Both the position numbers and the translations under genes were made by a program. From Lachnospiraceae bacterium (lineage in GTDB: Bacteria > Bacillota > Clostridia > Lachnospirales > Lachnospiraceae), in NCBI GenBank assembly GCA_015057665.1, contig SVDY01000022.1, positions 1-37,074 of the forward strand: a stretch of DNA of 37,074 bases, given 5' to 3'. Of the stretch, positions 33,549-37,074 are shown in pieces (position 1 is the first letter of the stretch; each line of letters begins with the position of its first letter). The notes under the pieces are model-generated. The model had not been told where the DNA came from, did not search any database, and saw only the letters and a list, made by a program, of their open reading frames with translations.

Positions 33549-34940
33549 TTAAGCTTCTGCTAAGAAAGCTTTGTAGCATTTGTATGCTTCATAAATATCT
33601 GCTTTGTTTGTTACTTCCCAAGGTGCATGCATACTGAGTACAGAAACACCGCTGTCGATTACATTCATTCCATAGCCGGCTAAAATATATGCGATGGTAC
33701 CTCCGCCGCCAAAGTCAACTTTGCCAAGTTCTGATGTCTGATACACAACACTGTGTTTTTCCATGATAGCGCGGAGTTTGCCAAGATATTCTGCATTGGC
33801 ATCGTTACATCCGCCTTTTCCTTTTGCTCCTGTATATTTGTTAAATACAACACCATGTGCTGCATAGGATGTATTTTTCTTTTCAAATGGTTCCGGATAC
33901 ATTGGATCATATGCCGCACTTACGTCAGAAGAAAGCATAAAGGAATTAGTAAGAGCTCTTCTAAGGGAAAGTTCAGAATAAGCACCCATGCAGTTTAACA
34001 ATTCTGCAACTGTATTCTCAAAGAATCTGGATTCCATACCTGTAGCTCCAATACTTCCTACTTCTTCTTTATCTACAAAAAGGCAGCAGGATGTCTTTTC
34101 TGTAACAGGTGCTTCCAGCATTGCAATAAATGATGTATACGCACACACTCTGTCGTCCTGTCCATATCCCATGACCATACTTCTGTCAAGACCGCAGTCT
34201 CTCGCTTTGCCGGCTGGAACTACTTCAATCTCAGCAGAAAGGAAATCTTCTTCTTCGATATGGTATTTTTCCTTGAGAAGGTTTAAGATATTGGCTTTCA
34301 CCGCATCTTTTGTCTCTTTATCTTCATCTTCAACTAATGGTCTGCTTCCGATCAAAATATCAAGCTGTTCTCCTTCTACAACAACGTCTGCTGTTTTCTG
34401 AAACTGTCTTGCACCTAAATGAGGCAGCAGGTCAGTAATATAAACGATAGGATCATTGTCATCTTCACCAATGACAACATCAACAACAGAACCGTCTTTC
34501 TTTGCCACTACACCGTGAAGGGCAAGTGGAATTGCAACCCACTGATATTTCTTAATGCCGCCGTAATAATGAGTATCAAGATAAACTAATTCTGTATCTT
34601 CATATAAAGGATTCTGTTTTAAATCAAGTCTTGGGGAATCAATATGCGCACCAAGAATGTTCATACCTTTTTCAAAACAACCTGTTCCCACCTGGAACAT
34701 TACCATAGTCTTTTTCATATTGACAGCATATACCTTGTCGCCGGCTTTGATCTGTTCACCGGATTCCATGTAGGATTCAAGACTTCTGTAACCTGCTTTT
34801 TCTGCCTCTCTTACAAAATAATTCACACATTCACGTTCTGTTTTTCCTTCATCGAGAAATTTCTTATAATCAGCGGCTGTCCTCTCTAAATGTTCTAACT
34901 GTTCTGCTGTATAAGTTTTCCATGCATTTTTTCGTTCCAT
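33549..34940 (-). CDS. M18 family aminopeptidase
   Basis: A cytosolic zinc aminopeptidase of the aspartyl-aminopeptidase type, 463 residues. The zinc-binding and catalytic segments are GAHIDSPRLDLK, VDKEEVGSIGATGM, SSDVSAAYDP and the terminal SMHAPWEV. It likely trims acidic N-terminal residues from peptides. GGAGGA precedes the ATG. An extended -10 promoter lies upstream, divergent from the DUF378 gene. metY follows 57 nt downstream on the same strand. Confidence 0.95.
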   Translation of the reverse strand: MERKNAWKTYTAEQLEHLERTAADYKKFLDEGKTERECVNYFVREAEKAGYRSLESYMESGEQIKAGDKVYAVNMKKTMVMFQVGTGCFEKGMNILGAHIDSPRLDLKQNPLYEDTELVYLDTHYYGGIKKYQWVAIPLALHGVVAKKDGSVVDVVIGEDDNDPIVYITDLLPHLGARQFQKTADVVVEGEQLDILIGSRPLVEDEDKETKDAVKANILNLLKEKYHIEEEDFLSAEIEVVPAGKARDCGLDRSMVMGYGQDDRVCAYTSFIAMLEAPVTEKTSCCLFVDKEEVGSIGATGMESRFFENTVAELLNCMGAYSELSLRRALTNSFMLSSDVSAAYDPMYPEPFEKKNTSYAAHGVVFNKYTGAKGKGGCNDANAEYLGKLRAIMEKHSVVYQTSELGKVDFGGGGTIAYILAGYGMNVIDSGVSVLSMHAPWEVTNKADIYEAYKCYKAFLAEA

Positions 34941-35011
34941 AGTATCTTATATCCTCCTAATATTTTATCTTTAAAGCAATCTGCACATAGGCACAGATAT
35001 AATTAAATAAC

Positions 35012-35040
35012 ATTATAACACTTCTTTTTTCAGGATGCTA
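35012..35040 (-). promoter_or_regulatory. Extended -10 promoter of the M18 aminopeptidase gene
   Basis: TGTTATAAT on the minus strand (-10 at 35012-35017) with a weak TAGCAT -35 17 nt upstream, ~72 nt before the start codon. Confidence 0.55.
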
Positions 35041-35070
35041 CTATTTCTTATTCTGCTATTTCTTATTCTG
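35041..35070. repeat. Perfect tandem 15-bp repeat in the divergent intergenic region
   Basis: CTATTTCTTATTCTG occurs twice without a gap, followed by a degenerate third (ATTTTTCTGATTC). It lies immediately upstream of the M18 promoter and between the two divergent genes. Confidence 0.75.
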
Positions 35071-35178
35071 ATTTTTCTGATTCCCTATCTGTGATTTCTT
35101 TTCTAAAATAAATGGTATATTTTTTTTATTTTTGTCTATTCTATAAAACGAAATCTTTTTCAGGAGGAATCTTATATT

Positions 35179-35379
35179 ATGAAATATGTTGAATGTCTGG
35201 CACTTACCATTGCCATTATCGGTGCTGTAAACTGGGGTCTGATCGGACTTTTCGGATTCAATCTGGTCGCCGCCCTATTTGGAAGCATGTCTTTACTTTC
35301 TCGGATTATTTATGGTCTGGTGGGACTCAGCGGATTATACCTGCTTAAATTCTACACTTACTGCTCTGAAGATGAATAG
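35179..35379 (+). CDS. DUF378 small membrane protein
   Basis: A 66-residue protein with two membrane spans. The family signature is the N-terminal ALTIAIIGAVNWGLIGLFGFNLVA, then LSRIIYGLVGLSGLYLL and a short acidic tail. The function of DUF378 is unknown. CAGGAGGAAT lies 10 nt before the ATG. It is a single-gene plus-strand unit, followed by the 84-nt structured element and a terminator. Confidence 0.93.
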   Translation: MKYVECLALTIAIIGAVNWGLIGLFGFNLVAALFGSMSLLSRIIYGLVGLSGLYLLKFYTYCSEDE

Positions 35380-35386
35380 TCATCCT

Positions 35387-35470
35387 AAGCGCCAAAAGGC
35401 GCATTCTTTGATTATTAGCGGCATTCAAAGTTCCGGTCAGACTCAGACTTTGGTTCGTCGCTGCCACAAA
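35387..35470 (+). repeat. 84-nt structured intergenic element, copy 2
   Basis: Starts AAGCGCC-AAAA-GGCGC-A-TT, where the first stem is perfect (copy 1 has a G-U pair at GGTGC). TCAAAGT pairs with ACTTTGG in the second stem, enclosed by AGCG and CGCT. It ends CGCTGCCACAAA. It has exactly the same length as copy 1 at 19866-19949, begins 7 nt after the DUF378 stop and is followed at once by a terminator. Confidence 0.7.
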
Positions 35471-35474
35471 TTAT

Positions 35475-35501
35475 CGGGGCAGGTCACTGCCCCGGCTTTT
35501 A
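35475..35501 (+). terminator. Intrinsic terminator of the DUF378 gene
   Basis: CGGGGCAG pairs with CTGCCCCG around GTCA, followed by GCTTTTATTT. It overlaps the stop codon of the convergent MATE gene. Confidence 0.88.
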
Positions 35502-36890
35502 TTTCTTAATAATATTCTGAATCCATACTCCTTTTTTCACAAGAATGAATCCTATGACACATTTAATCCAGTCACCTGCCTGTACCAAAGCAAAAATGAG
35601 TAGCACAGGAAGGGTTGTAAAACGGCTGAGCACGAAAGCAATCGGTACGCTGATACAACAGATAAAAACACTGTCAAAGAAAAATGTAATCATCGTCTTG
35701 CCGCCGGAACGAAGAGTAAAATATGCCGCATTTAAAAATCCCTGCTGTGGAATAAACAGTGCCTGAAGCATAATAAATCCGGCTGCCAGCTGTTTCGTAG
35801 ATTCTTCCGTATTATAAAATTGTGGGAAGACAGGAGCAAATAAAGCCATACAGATTGCAATTCCAATACAGAGCAATATAGTAAACATAATCAGTTTATT
35901 ATTAGTATCTCTTGCTTCCTCCAGTTTACCTGCACCAAGAAGCTGTCCCATTATAATGGCAACAGCAGATCCCATGGCAATAAAGGATACATTAAACAAA
36001 TTGCCTATGGTACTGGAAATATTCACTGCAGCCACAACAGAAAGTCCACGGATAGAATAACACTGTGTCAATGCCGCCATACCCATAGACCAAAATGTTT
36101 CATTTAACAAAAGAGGCGTTCCTTTCAATATAATCTCTTTTGTAAGGGAAACTGGAAGTTTTAATGTACGATAAAGACCAATAATGTAGGCATTCTTTTC
36201 TTTATTATAATGAGTCCAGATAATAACAATAACAGCTTCTACATATCTTGATAAGGATGTTGCAATGGCAGCTCCGGCAACTCCAAGCTGTGGAAAACCA
36301 AACTTACCAAAAATAAGAAGATAATTGCCGATGAGATTTGTAAACACCGCCACTACTCCGGCAGCCATTGGTACAACGGTCTCCCCGCATTCTCTTAATG
36401 TACTGGAGTAAATCTGCACAAGCATAAATCCGGGAAGGCCCAGCAGCATAACCATCAGATACTGCTTTCCATATAATAAAGTGGATGCCAGATCTCCGCT
36501 GCTGCTGTCATTTAGATATAATGATATCAGTTCTGTACCTCCCAAAAGAAAAACAGCCGTTGCAAGTACTGTAATCAAAACAGCCATCCATATCTTAAAA
36601 CGAAAAGTATTTCGGATTCCCTCTTCATTTTTCTGACCGTAATACTGGGCAGTAAATATTCCGGCACCGGAAAGGCCGCCGAAAATACACAAATTATAAA
36701 CAAACATGAGCTGGTTCACAATGGCAACTCCCGACATCTGTTCCGTTCCAATCTGCCCTACCATAATATTATCGAGAAGGTTTACAAAATTGGTAATCCC
36801 GTTCTGAATCATAATAGGAACAGCCACAAGAAGAACCATTTTGTAAAAAGCACGATCTCCTATAAATTTTTCTTTCCACGTCTTTTTCAT
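35499..36890 (-). CDS. MATE family efflux transporter
   Basis: About 463 residues with 12 predicted membrane spans in two similar halves. VPIMIQNGITNFVNLLDNIMVGQIGTEQMSGVAI is the MatE N-terminal signature, and the second half repeats it near FWSMGMAALTQCYSIRG. It likely exports drugs or metabolites using a cation gradient. The open frame begins earlier with TTG and ATG codons, but GGAG lies 6 nt before the ATG at 36888-36890, which is therefore preferred. Confidence 0.95.
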   Translation of the reverse strand: MKKTWKEKFIGDRAFYKMVLLVAVPIMIQNGITNFVNLLDNIMVGQIGTEQMSGVAIVNQLMFVYNLCIFGGLSGAGIFTAQYYGQKNEEGIRNTFRFKIWMAVLITVLATAVFLLGGTELISLYLNDSSSGDLASTLLYGKQYLMVMLLGLPGFMLVQIYSSTLRECGETVVPMAAGVVAVFTNLIGNYLLIFGKFGFPQLGVAGAAIATSLSRYVEAVIVIIWTHYNKEKNAYIIGLYRTLKLPVSLTKEIILKGTPLLLNETFWSMGMAALTQCYSIRGLSVVAAVNISSTIGNLFNVSFIAMGSAVAIIMGQLLGAGKLEEARDTNNKLIMFTILLCIGIAICMALFAPVFPQFYNTEESTKQLAAGFIMLQALFIPQQGFLNAAYFTLRSGGKTMITFFFDSVFICCISVPIAFVLSRFTTLPVLLIFALVQAGDWIKCVIGFILVKKGVWIQNIIKK

Positions 36891-36956
36891 CTTTTTCTCC
36901 ATAATTATCAATTCTATCTGAAACGATGCACCTGTGTCATCCTGTCCATATCTGCT

Positions 36957-36962
36957 ATTATA
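36957..36962 (-). promoter_or_regulatory. Probable -10 of the MATE gene
   Basis: TATAAT on the minus strand, ~67 nt before the chosen start. The -35 region (TGGAAA) is weak. Confidence 0.4.
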
Positions 36963-37025
36963 GACTATTTTATATCATATTTCCATTAATTTTAGTAATT
37001 TATCACTTTAAAGAGTTAATTCGAC

Positions 37026-37054
37026 TTGCCTTTTGTATTTTATTGTGTTATAGT
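37026..37054 (+). promoter_or_regulatory. Sigma-A promoter reading out of the window
   Basis: TTGCCT (37026-37031), 17-nt spacer, TATAGT (37049-37054) with an extended TG. It points to a plus-strand gene just past the right edge. Confidence 0.65.
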
Positions 37055-37074
37055 ATGCATAATTATTAAAATTT

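Overview
This window looks like core chromosome of a low-to-moderate GC, Gram-positive, spore-forming anaerobe of the Clostridia, most likely a Lachnospiraceae member. The reasons are the strong GGAGG ribosome sites, the sigma-A promoters, the short-form HisG with a HisZ partner, the gene order pgsA-cinA-recA-recX-rny, and the spore-linked genes (ftsK/spoIIIE, dacF, a SpoIIM-like gene). I cannot name the species. I see no rRNA, tRNA, CRISPR array, prophage or complete IS.

Layout. At the left edge (1-3.3 kb) lie a partial rpsU, alaS, and a 43-residue membrane peptide gene upstream of alaS; all read leftwards. A five-gene histidine operon (hisZ-hisG-hisD-hisB and a HisF-like/HisI/HisE fusion, 3.35-8.5 kb) follows, with its own promoter. 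Next come a cytosolic zincin-like gene, icd with an AI-2E family exporter, and a dacF-phosphoesterase-scpA-scpB operon, all on the minus strand. At 15.9-19.9 kb the strand switches for a two-gene plus-strand unit: a SorE-like dehydrogenase and a large McrB-like AAA protein with degenerate nucleotide motifs and no McrC beside it. Then the minus strand resumes with a catalytically dead XerD-like protein, a SpoIIM-like membrane protein, rny, recX, recA, cinA, pgsA, rimO, ftsK/spoIIIE, a TepA/ClpP-like protease, dtd, metY and an M18 aminopeptidase. A small plus-strand DUF378 gene and a minus-strand MATE transporter end the window.

How the genes relate. The his operon encodes the first steps of histidine synthesis and the dehydratase and dehydrogenase steps, but hisH, hisA, a normal hisF and hisC are not here. 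recA-recX (recombination and its modulator) sit beside cinA and rny, the usual Firmicutes arrangement. scpA/scpB and ftsK act on chromosome segregation.

Most interesting points: (1) the solitary, motif-degenerate McrB-like protein co-transcribed with a dehydrogenase; (2) a three-copy intergenic element that can fold as an H-type pseudoknot with compensatory base changes, lying between gene ends and terminators in two of the three copies; (3) a second, two-copy 84-nt structured element downstream of both plus-strand transcription units; (4) a HisF-like domain missing the catalytic loop, fused to a HisE domain lacking two metal-ligand glutamates; (5) a XerD-like protein without catalytic residues; (6) a long hairpin in the alaS leader.
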